A DNA stretch of 35,377 nucleotides. Source: Verrucomicrobiota bacterium (lineage in GTDB: Bacteria > Verrucomicrobiota > Verrucomicrobiia > Limisphaerales > JADLHS01). Below are positions 1 through 15,000 of the stretch, piece by piece. The position numbers were made by a program, and so were the translations under genes. Within the stretch, counting starts at the first letter, position 1. Each line of letters begins with the position of its first letter. Below the pieces are notes generated by a model that worked only from the letters and a program-made list of their open reading frames with translations, searched no databases and had not been told where the DNA came from. The stretch is taken from the NCBI GenBank assembly GCA_013140495.1, contig JABFSR010000002.1, positions 1 to 35,377 of the forward strand, read 5' to 3'.

Positions 1-3000
1 TTGCCGCCAGTGAGAGTTGCGGTTGAGAAAATACCACCGGTGTCTTCGACCGTCGCGCCCGTCAGCCAGTTGTCTCCCGCATCGCGCAACCGATTGAACG
101 CAGGCGCGGGCGCAGCGGAGTTGACGGGGTTGCTCACCGGCCAGAACGGATCGGTGAGCATCGGCGAGAGACTGCCAACGACGAAGCGGTTGCCGAACAG
201 GCCCACGTCCACGTTAAACGTCTCGACAAGAATGTTTCCCGCGCCGGCGTCCACGAACGTGTCCAGTCCTTCCCGGCCGGTAAACGTGTCCGTGCCCGCG
301 CCGCCGTCGAGATAATCCGCGTAAGGTGTGCCGATCAAGGTGTCGTTGTTGTCACCGCCGAAGAGGCGAACGGCGATGTAATCCGGGTTGCTCGTCGTCA
401 CCGCCGCAAACGTCAGCGTGTCGTCTCCGGCTAATCCGTTGATAATGAGCGTGTCGCCCTCGGCCCGAAGCGAATTCAGGATATGATAGGTCGCGCCGCC
501 GGTCTCGACGAGCTGCATATCCGTCGCCGAAACAATGCTGCCGGTGAACGTATCGTCGCCGCTCGTGCCGTCGAAAATGATCGTGTCCGCGACGCCGTCG
601 CCGGGCGAGGCGACGCCGAGATTGATGTTGCCGGTCTTGAGTCCGGAGCCTTTGAGATTCTTCACCGACAGCGTGTCGCGACCCACACTCGCGTCGAACT
701 TCAACACCTCGATGCCGGTCGTCCTGACCGCCGTTGCATTGTCTCCGACCGCACCGGCACTGATCCTCAATCCGCCGCCGGAGACATCGAAGATGATGTT
801 GTCATTGCCACCCGTTGCGGTGAGCGTGAGTTCGTCCAAGTCCGCCCCGCCAACATCGCTGCCGCCGGCAACCGTGCTGCCGAGACCGGAGAACGTCAGA
901 AAGATTTTGTCGCTGCCCGTGCCGCCGGTGATCGTGTCCACGCCACCATTGCCGTAAATCTCATCGTTGCCGTCGCCACCATTCAAGGTGTTGCTGCCGC
1001 TGCTGCCGAACAACTGGTCGTTGCCGCCGTCGCCGTTCAACGTGCCGGTGCCGCCACCGTTGAACGTGATCTGGTCGTTGTCATCGCCGCCGTTGAGCGT
1101 CGCCGTGCCGCTCGTGCGGACCTGGATCACGTCGTCGTTTTCATTGCCGCTGACGACCACGTTGCCGGTGCCATCGTAGATGATCGTGTCGTTGCCGGTG
1201 CCGCCGGTGAGTTCCACGGGAATTGCGCCGCCCGTTACCGCAATGCTGTCATTGCCGCTGCCGCCGTTGGCATAGACTTTCGTGACATGGAAAAATTCCT
1301 GGGTACGCCCGAGTCCCGTCACCCGGACATGATACGAAGGATCGCTGCCGACCGTTCCATCCTGATTGAGGACCTCGACGAGATAGCCTTCGCTGGTCAC
1401 AGTAGTGGAGAAGCCGCGCTGCGTGGCGAGGTCGCCCATGAGCAGGTAGATCGGCCCATTGATGTTCGCGTTGGGCGAGTAGTGGTGCGTGGTGGCTCCG
1501 TTGCCGACGAGGAAAGACGGTTTCGGCAGCGTGATCGTGCCGATGGAGAACCTGACCGTGCCGCCAATCGTGATGTCGAACAATCCGAAGTCAATCGTCA
1601 CCGACACGTACAAGCTCAGGACGACTTCTATCTCCCCTCCCGCAACGCCGCCAAATGGTGTCCCCACCGAGAAGGTCACGCCAACGCGGATTCCGGCGAA
1701 GGTGATTCCAAACGCGCGCACCTCCGCGCTGCCGCTGACACTCAACAGGAAGTAGAACGTTCCGTCCGCAAAATGTTTCGAGACGATGTGGACGCTCGCA
1801 CTAAGGCGGATGCCCCAGTCGTTCGAGCCAAGAATGATCCGGCCGCTCAACGTGATGTCGAAGTTGCCCTTTGAATCGAAGTAGCCGCCGCCGTAGATGG
1901 TCGCGATGCCAAAGAAACTCACATTGGCGTTGAAGTCCACCTGCCATTCGCCGCCCGCGCTGACCACGAGATTGAAGGAGGCGTTGAAGTTGAGGACTCC
2001 GAGCAGTTTCACCTGACCGTTCAACGCGAGGACGAATCCTGGCGCGATGCCGTTGCGCGTGATCCCGGTGGTGTTCAACTTGAGCGTGCCGCCTGCATGA
2101 ATTTCGAAGACGGAATCGGCAATTTCCAAATCAAGCCGGACAGTGACGGACAACACCATGCCCTTGTTCGTGCCGGTGTAAATTCCCGCGAATCCCTCGA
2201 CGTTCACACTGATCGCACCGCCGAGTCCGAGACTCACGTTGAAGTAGATTTGAATGCCGCTGCTGTTGATGCGGATGTCCGCAATACCCGTCGCGCTGGC
2301 AAACCAAAGATTGAACGTGCCGTTGATGCGCAGATGAAATCCGGACTCGATGGAATAGATCGTGAACGGCGAGACAAGGCTCGTGTAGGTGCGCGTCGCC
2401 GTGGAGGTGTTCAACTCCAACTGCGCATGGAGGCTCGCGCTGAATCCGAGATTGATCCCGCTGCCGAACGACGAATCGAGCGCGAAATCAATCCGCGCGA
2501 TCAATCCCGACCCGTCAATGATCAGGTCGCCGGAGATTGCGATCTGCCCGAGCGGGTCCAGTTTGAGCGTCGCCGTCGCGCCGACCTGGAGCGATGTGCC
2601 CGTGTAGGACATCGCAAATTTTCCGTCCAGCACGAGGAAGCCACCGAGCTTGAACGACCCGCCGAACTGGATCAGTACTCCCGCCGCAATGTCCACCGAC
2701 TTCGTATCAATGACTCCGCCCGTGCGCTTGAACGTCCCGGTCACGTCGTCCACGTCGAACGTCGTCACCGTCTCCGTCACCGTGTAGGTGTTGATCTCCA
2801 CCACCAGATCGCCCGTGAGTTCAAGGCCCGGAATCCGGTTCGCACGGAAGGTCAGCGCGATGCGGCCCACCACGCCCGGAGTCAGCGCGCCGCCCGGCGA
2901 CAGCGGATCGTCCGTGTAGGCGTTGAAGTTCACGATGCCCGTCAACGCGCCGAGGAACGGCATGTCGCCGCCGACCGCGCCCGTCACCAGCACGCCGCCG

Positions 3001-6000
3001 GTGTCCGCCGCGATTTGCAGGAAGCCCGTCAGCGTGAGGAATCCCTTGATCTTCAACTCCGCCTGGATGGTGGCGACGATGTAAGGCTTCGCCAGCGCGG
3101 CGGTATCCTCGGTGCCGTCGAGTTTCGGTTTCGCCTTGAAGATTTTGATGCTGCGCGGTTCGCCCTCGCGCAGCAGCGGCAGGAAGGAATCCGGAATCGT
3201 AAACGTCTGCGTCGCCAGCGTGGTGTTGAACATCACCGTCACCGAGCCGGAAACCTCGAACACGCTGCCGATGTTCGGCAGACCAAGACCCGCGCTCGCG
3301 CCGATGCGGAACGTTCCCGCCACGCCGATGACTTCGCCGGCCTGCGTCGGCGTGATCACCACCACGAGCAACCCCCGCGCTTCCGCGTAGGTGATACGCG
3401 ACGAGCCGATGCCGAAGCTGAGTTCCGCCGTGGCGAACAACTCGAAGCGCGTGTCGCTGATCTTCATGAAGAACCCGCCGTTGAGCCGGAAGAGTTCCGT
3501 GTCCGTGCCGGGAATCTTGATGAGCGCCTGACCGACAAGTTCGATCGAGAACGTATGCGGCGCGAGCACAAACGTCCGCGTCACATCCGTCCCGCCGTCG
3601 CCAATGCCGCGCAGCGTGATGGTTTCCGTCTTCTCGTAACCGGTCGTGTTGATCTGCAACGTGCCCGAGGCGTAGAGGAAGAGACCATACGGTTCGAGCA
3701 CGGAGAAATTCGTCTGCAACGTCATCACGCCCCACAACTGCGGCTCGGCAAGTCCGCCGCTCAGGTCGAGGACAAACCGGCCCGCCGTCGCGCCGACTGT
3801 GCCGAGTTTGATGATGAACAGTTCGCCGCTCAGATCGAGTGTCATCACATTGCGTTCGAGATCGGCTTCAAACGTCACGCGGCCTTCAATCTTGAACAAC
3901 GGATCGCTCGTCAATCCCGCCGCCTGCAATTCCACGCCGCCGGTCAGTTCTATGAAGAATTTTGGCGACGACGAGAGCAGCTTGATGGTTTCAACGCTGG
4001 CCGCACCGTTGTTGTGCGTCGTGTCATCCGGGTCAGTACTCTTGTCCTGCCAACTGTTCGCGGTGAACGTGACCGTCACCACGCCTGCATCGAATGAACC
4101 ACTGGTGATCGTGTAGCGGAACGTGTTCGTCGTGCCGATGCGCGTCGGCGCGTCAAACACGACGTTCTCGCTGTTCGCGCCGGTGAGCGTGAACTCGTTG
4201 CCGTCAATCGAACTCAAATCCAGCACGCGGCCAAATACCGGCGTGAACGTCACGTCAATGTAGCCGCCCGTGCCATTGAGAACGCTGCGATCAATCGTCT
4301 TGCCGCCGAGTCCGTCTGCCAGAACCGCCGTCGCCTGTTCGACCCGGAATGTCTGGGTCGTCGCCAGATTGCTGATGCCGACGTTGTCCGACCATGTGCC
4401 CGCGACAAATTCCACCGTGTATTTTCCGACCGCCAGATTTTGCGTGAAGCCGTACTGCCAGCGATCCGTTCCCTCCACGCGCACCGGAGCGCCGAGCGTG
4501 ATGACGTTGCCCGCAGAATCCTTGAGGATGATCTCGCCGCCGTTGATCGTCGCCGGATTGATCGCATGACCCGAACTGCCGCGGAACGTGACTTCCAGGT
4601 AATGCCAGCCGTTGATGACGCCGTTGCCGATGATCGTTCCCGAGGGCGGATTCGTCACGTCCGCCGTCGAGCCGCTCACTTGGAACGCGCCGCTGAATTC
4701 GATGTTCGCATTGGAAACGTCGTCCGTGATCTGGCCCGCCGCAACGTTCAATGTGGCGTCGCCAAGCGCGAACTTGTTCTGGAAGTAAATGCGATACGTG
4801 CGCTCGATGATCTTGCTCGACGCGGTGACTTCGCCGAGCATCGAAGCTGTTCCAGTCTGCGTAACCGAATTCGTCGTCGCGCCCAGACCACCGAACGTCA
4901 CGCTCGGTGTGCCGCCGGTCAGACTGTTGCCCGCGCTCGGGCGGATGAAGATGTCCACATAACCGAGCGCACCGTTGGCGCGGAAGTTCACGGCGTCGTG
5001 TGTCGGAGCATCCTGAGCCGCGCCGCTCGGGTCGTATTCCGCCCAGCTTCCGTCGTTGAAATTCACCGTCACCACGATGTCGCCCGTCGGTGTGACCGTC
5101 GAAGTCGTCTTGAGGAAGAAGCGCCATGTGTTCGCGGGCGGCGCGACGAGTGTGACCGGGTCCACCGGCGTCGCAATTGGAGCGAGATTGGGATCGAGTG
5201 ATAAATTCCAGTTCGCCGTGCCGAGATTCTTCGTGATGGTGAATTCTGGCGTGAGATCGAGCACCGAGTTGGAATCAATGTTGAATCCGGTGGTCGCATC
5301 CGGGAACGTCACGTCAATATAGGTCGGCAGGTTGCTGCCCGACGGCGAGAGCGTGAACGTTGGCGCAGTGCCCGTGAACGCCGGCGACATGAACGACCAG
5401 CCACCCGCCAGCGCCGTCACTGTGAGCGTGCCCGTGGCGGCAAACTCCCCAGTAATCCAGTAGCGATACGTGGCGTTCGTGTCAGTCGCGCCCGAAAGTT
5501 TCAACGGTGACTGGCCGTCGTCGAGTTTCACCGTTCCAATCCCCGCGCCGGCGAGTGTGAACTCCGGAGTGAAATCCTCGATGGATGCGAAATCCAGCTT
5601 GCGACCACCGCTCGCCGTGAAAGTGACGTCGAGGTAGTGGCGTCCGTTGACGACATTGACGTCAATCGCGCTTCCCACTCCGGGATTCAACAGCACCGCC
5701 GTGGATCCTTCGACCTTGAAGGTTTCCGTCGTGTCCGCGTTGTTCGCGCCGGTGACACTGTTTCCGCCGCTCGCCACATCCACGTTCTTGATTCCGCCCG
5801 CCGTGAACGTTGCGGTGTAGGTGCCGCGATCAAACGTCCCGCTCGTCACAAAATAACGGAAGCGATTGGTGCCCGACGCAGTGATGCCGCGAATCAGCAG
5901 ATCGTCTGCGGATTCAGACGAAGACAACTCCGAGACGATGTAACGGTCATGGTCATCAGAGTCCTGCGCGATGCTACCGTCGGCCTTCTTCAAAACGACG

Positions 6001-9000
6001 GCACGCGTGGAGACGCCATCAATCATCGCGTTGCCCACCTCCAGCGAATAGGTCGCAGCCTCGCCATTGGTTACTTGGGTGATGATCGGAACAGGAACAC
6101 CATTCAGCGTCGGCGCTGTGCCGCCCGCCAGCGTCAGTGTGAATTCCTGATCCGTGTCGAAGATTTTAGCGTAATCCAGGTTCGCCCCGTTTGGCGCGGC
6201 GTAGGAAACATCAATATATTTTGAGCTGCTGAACGTGCGCGAGTTGATCGTGTTCACGTCAATGCTGCCGGCCAGCGGATCATTGAGCACAGCGGTCGGT
6301 GCAAGTGTTGTCGCCGTGGTTGAACCGCCCGAACCCACGGTGTCGAACGTGACTTCGTTCCCCTCGGCATTGCGGAAGCCCATCTTGAGCTTGCCGTAAA
6401 TCGTGAGCAGGCGGATTTGATCCGGCACGTCGGCAAGGAACAACACCGTGGCGTTGCCCGAAGCGATCTTCGTCAGGTTCGCGTAAAGTTTCGCGCTGAG
6501 GCTGATGTTGTCCGCCGCGAAATTCAGCTTGCCGCCAATGAGAATCTTTCCGTCCGTGCTGATCTTGATGATGACCTGGCCGTTGAAGGCTTCTTTCGAC
6601 GCGTAAATCGTGAAAAGCTTCGCGCTGCCGGTGATGGTCATCGGCGCGGTGAATGCCGCGAGAAACCCGCCCAGATTCGGATTCGCCTTCACGGCATTGT
6701 ATTGCAGGACGACCTGACCCTTTACATCGGTGAGCCATGAATCCGCCGTCACCGTAGTTGGCACGTCGAACGCCGGGCCGCGCAGGTCTGTGGGATTCTC
6801 GATGTCCGGCAGGGACTTGAAGAACTCGACGCCCGCCGCAAAATCGTTGATCGAAAGTCCGGTGTTCGGCTCAAGCAAAATGCCGCCGGGCACGGACGCG
6901 TTTATGAACACTCCGAGCGGACCGAGTTCCGAGAGCGCGAGACGGATGGTCAACCCACCGAGTCCCGGCATCTTGAACCCGCCCTGCACGCCTACGAAGA
7001 ACACGCGGTCCACCACCGGAGTCGTGTCGTCCGTGTCACCGATCAATTTTCCGCCCGAGTCGAGCCGGATGATACCCCCAATGAGTCCGGCGGTAATTTC
7101 CCCGCCGAACATTTTGCCGCTGATCGAAACACCAATGGATGCGATATCCGTTATCGGAAATTTTCCTTCAAGCAACAGCGACGGCTTGATCTTCACACCC
7201 TCGATGCTGCCGGAGAACGTCAGCCCGCTCATGCCCTTCAATCCCTCGACACTCGCCGAGAGCACGATGGTGAAGTCCTCCGGATGATTCGTCACGTCCG
7301 TCCAGGTGATGCCGAGAGCATTGATCTTGATGGGCAACCAGGACGGCCACTTGAAACTGTCGCCACTTGCACCGCCGACACTGAGGAACACGCCGAAGCC
7401 CGCCTTCGTCTTGAACGTGCCGTCGCCCAGGAACGCGAAGTTCCGCATCTCTCCGCCGAGCGACAGCGTGCCGACGGTGAGCTGGGCGCCGATGGACTTG
7501 AACGCAACCAGTTCCTTGTCCGCAGCCGCGCTGGTATCGAGGAAGAAATCCACCGCGGTGATCTTCAGGAACGAACTGAACTGGATCGTCAGCGTGTCCG
7601 CCTTGAACTGGAATCCCTTCACCGAGCCGTCGTTGTTGAAGTCGAGCTGCACCCGCAACGCCTCGGTATTCGGAATACCATTCGTCGAATCGTCCGCCGT
7701 GTTCCGGTCGGAGATCGTCATGTTGAACGCCTTGCCCGGGAAGAATTTTGCGCCGCCTGTGGCAACGTAGATCGAACCGTTGGTTGTCACTTCGCCACCA
7801 AATGTCATCGAGAAGTTCTGCACGCCGATGCGGATGTCATCCAATTCCAGAATGCTGCCGAACTTGAGGCTCGCACCGGACGATGAACCTGCGGTCTTCG
7901 TCGCAGTCGTCTGGTTTTGTCCCGGAACAGTGCCGGGCGGCGGAATTCCGTAGGCAAGTTCCGCGACACCGAGACTGAAACCATTCTTGCGAACGACGAG
8001 TCCCGGGATCGGCGCTTGCCCGCCGTTGCCGTCCGGGTCAAACGGACTGATCGAGCCTTGGATCTCGAAGCGCGGGAACGCTATCACCGCCGAGTTGATC
8101 TCGATGATCTTCTGGTCTTCCGCGCCCGCCGGATCGTAGGTCACGCGAATCCCATCGGCTGTGACGATGAATGCATTCGGCACCGTCATTGTCAGGGACG
8201 CGACAGAAAGACTGAACTTGCCCGGAACATCCACGTTCACATTTCCGCCCAGCAAACCAAACGCGTCCACGCCAATGTCGAAAGTACCGAACACTCCAAG
8301 CAAATCCGCCGTGAAACCGCTGCCACCACCAAACGCGAGCGACGCCCTGTCCACGCCAATGCCGATCGTCAGCACCAGCAGGCCATCCTTGAAGCCAACG
8401 TCCTCAATGGTCACGCGCGGGCCTTGCAAACTGAGCGGGCCGAGCGAGACCGGACCGCCCGCCGTCGCACCAGTTTGCGCCGATGCGTCGAGCGTGAAGC
8501 GATCCGTCTTCTCTACGTTTTGCGTTCCAGTCTGATTCGTCCAACCCCAACTGGTCTTTACGCCCGAACCAGTCGAAGTCGGATTGATGAAGACCACCTG
8601 AACTTCGCCAGACTTGAACAACCCGGTTGTGTTCGTCTTGTCCGAATCCTGGAGATAGTAGCGCCACGTGGTGCCGGAGATGAACAACGGTGTGCCACCA
8701 ACCAATATGGGAATTCCGTCCGCGTCCAGTTTCACGTCCGCAATCCCCGATCCGACGAGTTTGAATTCGTGCCCATCAACGGTGTTCTTGTTGATCGGAC
8801 TGTCGCCGCGTGGATCGAACGTCACGTCAATGTACTGCCGGGTGTTCAAACTCTGCGCCGAGAGAGCCCCGCCGCTGTTCGGGTTGCTGATTGTTGCCGT
8901 CGGCCCAGGCGCAACAAGTTTTCCACCAAAGCTGGTCGCAAGCACGAAGCCCTGGGTCTGCGCGAAGTTCGCCAGGCCGGCATTGGTCGCGAACGACTGC

Positions 9001-12000
9001 GCGATGAAGTCCACTGTAATGTCGCCGTCAGTCAGAAAATTTCCGGCAAATGTGTAGCGATACGTGCTCGCGGTGTTCACGACCTTTGTTGGCTTGCCAT
9101 TCAGGATGATCCCCGGCACGGCGATGCCGTTTTGTTTCAACTCAAACTCCTGTGCATCGTCCGTGATGGTGGTTTCGTTCAGGCCGCTCGTGCCAGTGTC
9201 GTTGAACGTCACGTCAATGTAATGCTGTGTCGTGTTGAGCACGGCCTTGTCAACCAACTGGCCGGCGAAGGGCTTTGTGAGGTCGGCGGTCGGAAATTGC
9301 AACGTCGCTCCCGCTGTTGTGGAAGTCGGTCCAATGCCAAAGAGCGTGAAACCGTTCAGTGAGAAGTTTTGCAGCTTGAAACCGTCTCCGCTGCTGATGG
9401 TGAACGCCGCCGAACCGCTCAGACTGAACACTTCTGTTCCACTCACGGTGATGCCCACGGTTGCTCCCGCGATCACAACCTGCACCGAGGCATTCGGTTT
9501 GCGCGCAAACGAGAAATCGCCTTCGAGCCGGAAAGCGCCCAGCACATTGAGTGTTATGTGCGACTTGAACTCCATCACGCGTTCCACACCGAGGAACCGC
9601 ATCTGCACCGGCGGCTGTGTGCTGTTAGGAATCGAAAGGTCGGTGTTGACTGCACGACCCGAATCATTGATGCGGATGCGCGCTCCCGTGGCGGAAATGG
9701 TGAGGCCGTCCAGTCCGACGAACGCCAGATCGCCCGTGGCATCAAGCGCGTACGTACCGTCGGTAAACTTCACAAGTCCGAGCGTCGCGTTCTTGAGCAG
9801 AACGCCAATCGCGTTCGGGTTGATCGAGCCGTCCGGATTCTTGTAAGGGCCGCTGCCCATGAAAATATCAATGCCCTGACCCGCGAATGTCTTTGCTGAT
9901 ACGCTGGACACCGTTGCGTCCCCAAGCACCAGGCTGCCTTCAATCGTCACGAAGTCGGAAATGTTCAGTGACAGATCGGATGCAAAGAACTTGAAGACGT
10001 TTCCTTCCGTCGGGCCAAAACGTACCGTGATGGATGAACCATTGACCGTGATGGTTTCATCCACTGCACCGCCGGTCTTGTTGATTGCCAACCCGAGGGA
10101 GCCACCCAACGAAACTCCACCCGCTGACAAATCAACTTCGCCCGTGAGCACACCGGCAAATCCGCCCGGCTTGATGATCAAAGCGCCGCTCGCGCTCTTG
10201 ATCGCGTTTCCAAGTCCGCTGAACGATACGTTCAAAGCAGCGATGCGCGTCACCTTGATGGGTGTCGGATTGGTGCTGCTGGTCGGGCGCGTGGCCTGAT
10301 CGAAATAGAAATCGCCGTGCAGGATGTTGCCCGCGATGTTGAGGTTGAAGTTCGTAACCGAGATGCGGAGATACGGCCCGGCAGGAACATTCAATATCAC
10401 CGGCGCTCCATCCACCGTCATCGTCTGGTTGATCGCCGTGGCCGCCGTATTGATCTGGAATCCGAAGTCGCCGGTAAACGACGCGCTGTTCGGCAGGTTG
10501 AACGCGCCGTGAATGTTGAATCCTCCGGCAAATCCCTGCGGCGTGACAACGAATGAGCCGTTGCCATTCGTGAGTGTGGCGAGAGTTGTACCATCGCTCG
10601 ACAGCGTGAAGTTCAATCCTGTCACACCGATACGAACGATGCGACCGCCCGTGCTGTTCTTGATTTGCTCGAACGCAAACACGCCGCCCATCGTCACGCC
10701 CTGGATCGTCAACTGCGCGCTGCCTTCCACTTTCAGATACGGCCCGCCCGTCGAACCCGGCACGTTTAAGGAGAGCGACGGATCAATCACGTCTGCCGTG
10801 CCCGTGTTGATCGCCACGCCGAGACTGCCTGTGAAGACAACTCCCGGAATGTTTACCGCCACGTCCGCGCTGAAACGGCCCGCGATGCCGCTCTTCTGGA
10901 TGAGCAACGCGCCGGTGCCGTTCGAGACGGTCACGTATTCCGTCGTGCCATCACCAAGGCCGATGCGCAAACCGCTCACCGTCGCGCTGATGACGCTCGC
11001 GCCGCCGGTCGTGGTGTGTTTGGCGAAAGTGAAACTTCCACGCAACGACTGCCCGAGCGCGGCGAGCGTCACGTCCGTTCCCGAAACGGTCAGCGAACCC
11101 GCGCCAATCGCAACCTTGAACGTGCCGGTGAAAGTCACGCCCGGAACATTCACCGCCACGTCCGCCGCGATCTCCCCGGTCAACACGCCCGCCGTCATCT
11201 GCAAATCACCGTGGCCGTTGCTGACGACGACGTAATCCGTTCCGCCATTGCCAAGCCGCAATCCGACATTGCTGAACTTGACGCGCGTCGTGAAACCGAC
11301 CGTCAACGCCTGTCGCTCGAAAGAAACATCGCCGCTCAACGTCTGCCCGCCAATCGTCACCACTACGCCCGTGCCCGCGATGCGGATGAACGGCCCGGCG
11401 GGCGCGATGAGTTGCAAGGTCTGTCCGCCGACGGTGAAACGTTCGCTGACCGGGAGGGCGCGGTTGTTGATGATGAGAGTGAACGTGCCGCTGACGGAAA
11501 CGCCCGCGCCGAGATTGACCGCGATTGTTCCAGTGACTCCCGCGGCGAGTCCGGAGTTGTTGATGACCATCAAGCCCGCGCCGCCGGTGATGGAAGCGAA
11601 TGTATTCGCGCCGTCGCCGAAACTCAGGTTCAAACCGGACACGCCGACGCGGATGATTTTTTGTCCGCCCGCTTTCGTCACCTGCTCGAACGCGAAGTTT
11701 GCCGAGAACGTCTGGTTCATCACCGTCATCGTGAGCGCCGAAGTGGTTTCCACCCGCAGATACGGGCCGCCGGGCAGCGTGAGTGCCACGACATCGCCGT
11801 TCGTCGCCGTGAAACTTTCGCTCACCGCGCGGGTCAGCGTGTTGATGCGCACGCGCACGCCGCCGCCGAGCGAAACATCCGGCAGATTTGTCAATGCGAG
11901 CGTCGCGCTGAAGTCCGCCGCCACGCCGCCGGTCGTCGCGAGGATCAATCCGTTGCCGTGCGTGATCTCGACGTAATTCTTCGTGCCGTCACCGATGCTC

Positions 12001-15000
12001 AGGCTGACTTCGGTGAGTTTGATCTTGGTGAACTTCGCGCCGCCCGGTTTGGTGATTTGCTCGAACTCGATGCCACCGGTGATCGTCTGACCTGCGACGA
12101 CGAGCGAACCGCCCGTCACGGAAATCTTCACATACGGCCCGGCGGGAATCGTGTTCACGATCTGGTTCGTGTTGTTGACCGTGACGCCGAACGTGCCGGT
12201 GACAGTGATGCCCGGAAGGTTGAGCGCAATGTCCGCGCTGAATGTTCCCGCGATGCCGCCGGTGTCGGCGCCCGCTGCACTCCTCACGATGAAGAAACCA
12301 CTGCCGTTCGTGACCGTGACGAGATCGGTCGAGCCGTCGCCGAGTTTCAACGTCACATTCGCGATGTTGAGCCGGACTTCGGTCGCCGTTTTCTCGAAAG
12401 CGAAATCCCCCGCCAACACCTGACCCGCCACGCGCACTTCGACGCCCGTTCCCGCAATCCGCAGATACGGGCCCTTGGCCAGATTCAACGTCACGGTGCT
12501 GCCGCCGATGTTGAGCGATTCGTTGACGGCCTTCGTCGTGTTGTTGAACGCGACGCCGAACGTGCCGGAGAACGTCACGCCCGGAACATTGAGCGTCACC
12601 GTGCCGCTCAACGCGCCCGCCAGTCCGTCGTTGCTCAACACGAACAACCCCGCGCCGTTCGTCAGGCTCGCGAACGTCGTCACGCCATCGCTGATGCTGA
12701 ACGACGCATTGCTCACGCCGATGCGCACGCGCTTCTGGCCCGCGAGATTCACGGTCTGCTCGAACGCCACGTCCACGGTCATCGTCTGCGTGCCCACCGT
12801 GAGCGTCACACCGATGCCGCTCAAACTCAGATAAGGCCCACCCGGCAGCGAGAGGTTGAACTTCGTTCCGTCCACCGCCTCGAACACCTGATTCACCGCG
12901 AGCGCGCTGGTGTTGATGCGAATCTTGAACGTGCCGGTGAAGCTCGCCCCGCCGAACGAGAGCGTCGGCGTAACGGTGATTTCTCCGGCGAACCCGCCCG
13001 CCGTGATCAGGAACGCCGCGCTGCTGATGTTGACATCGAACAGGCTCGACACGTCGCCGAGGAACGACATCACCGCCGTCGGCATGGACACCTTCACGAA
13101 CTTCAAACCGTTCGTCATCGTGAGTTGCTCGAAGTCGAGCGAACCGGTGATGCTCTGGCCCGCGACCGTGAGTTTGATGGCCGTGCCGTTGACGCGGATG
13201 AATTTGCCGAGCGATGAACTGCCGAGCGCCAGGCTGAACGAACCGCCCGTGTCGAAACCAATCGTGAGTCCGGGCACGGTCACGTTCACCGTCGCCGAGA
13301 GCGTCGCGCTCAACGTCTCCGCTACTCCGAGGCCGGTGATGTTGATCTGGCCGAAGCCGTTCGTGACGGTGACGAAATTCGTCGTGCCATCGCCAAGCGC
13401 GACACTGAGATTCGCCACGGTGATGAGCAGGTCGGTGCTGTTCTTGGTGAAACCGAAGTCGCCCGAGATCGTCTGGCCTGCGATGGTCAGCGTCGCGTTC
13501 AACGCCTGCATTCGCAGATAACCGCCAATCACACCGGGCAGATTCAAACTCACGTTGACCGCCCCGGCGGTGAACGACTCGGCGACCGCTGTCGAGCCGG
13601 TGTTGATCTCGAATGCGAAGCTCGCGTTGAACGTTGCGATGGTTGGATCAACCGTCACCGCAACCTTGCCGGTCACTCGCCCCGCGATAGCCGTGCCCGT
13701 CAGGATGAAGAAGCCCGTTCCCTCCGTGATGCCGATGCCCGGCAGCGTGACGGAAACATTCGTCGCCGCTACGCGGACTTTTTTTGCCGCGCTGCTGCCG
13801 GACAATCCCCCGCCCTGCGGCGGACTGAATTGCTCGAAGGCGAAATTGCCGGAAACGATTTGCGTTCCGATGATGAGCGTCGCGCCGTTGGCGGACAACT
13901 GCACGTACGGCCCGGCGGGAACATTCACGGTCACTGCCGCCACCGTTTCATTCACCGCCAGCGCGCCGGTGTTGATCTTGAGCGTGAAGCCGCCGGAGAA
14001 CGTCCCGCCCGGAGTCGTGAGCGTCAGATCGCCGACGGGAATCGTTAGTTCGCCCGCGATTCCCGCGCTGCTCATCAGGAACGCGCCGCTTGCGTTGATC
14101 ACGGACACGGGCGGCGTTGTGCCTTCACCCAGCGTGAAACTCACACCCGTCATCGTGAAACTGATCCGCCGTGTCGAAGCCGTCCCGATTTGGTCAAAGG
14201 TGAAACTGCCCGTGAGACTGACGCCCGCAACCTTGAACGTGACGTTGCTGCCGCCAAAGAATTTTCTACCCGCCGTGACATTGTGAGTGCCGACAACATG
14301 GTCCGCCGCGGTGTCCTGGTTTATTTCAACCGTGACCGTACCGCTGAACTCCAGTCCGGAAACTCCCAGCACCATCAAAGTGCCGCTCGCATAAACCGCG
14401 TAGCCACCCGTCACCGCGATGACATCAATCGCCGCGTTCGTCAGCAACAGCCCGCGCGCCGATGGATTGATCGAGCGCGTCGGCGACGGCAGCGAGCCTT
14501 CCATGATGACTCCCGGGCCCTGACCGATAAACACATCCAGCCCTGTGCCGCTGAAACCCGTGCCGTCTGTCTTCACTTCCTTGCCCGTAATCGTGACAAA
14601 GTTCGCGACGTTCAACGAGAAGTTGGAGACGATGAACTGGAACACGTCAGCGTTGCTCGTGAAAACAATGTGCAGGTCGGAGCCGTTCAGCGAAACGGTT
14701 TCGTCCACCGTTGAGCCGGTGTTGTTCACACGCAATCCAAGATCAGCGGCCACGCTCGCGCCACCACCACCGCCGGAAACCGTCCCGTTCACGAAGCCCG
14801 CCACGCCGCTGTCCTTGATGACGAACGCGCCCACGCCGTTGATCATCGTCTGTGCCGCAATCGTCACGCTCACGTTCGACATCGCCACGCGACGCACGAA
14901 AGTTCCGTCATCGCGCTTCTGTTGATCGAACAGGAAATTGCCGGTGACGGTGAACGCGCTGCCCGCCGTGATGGTCACGTTCGCGCCCGTGACTGCGACA

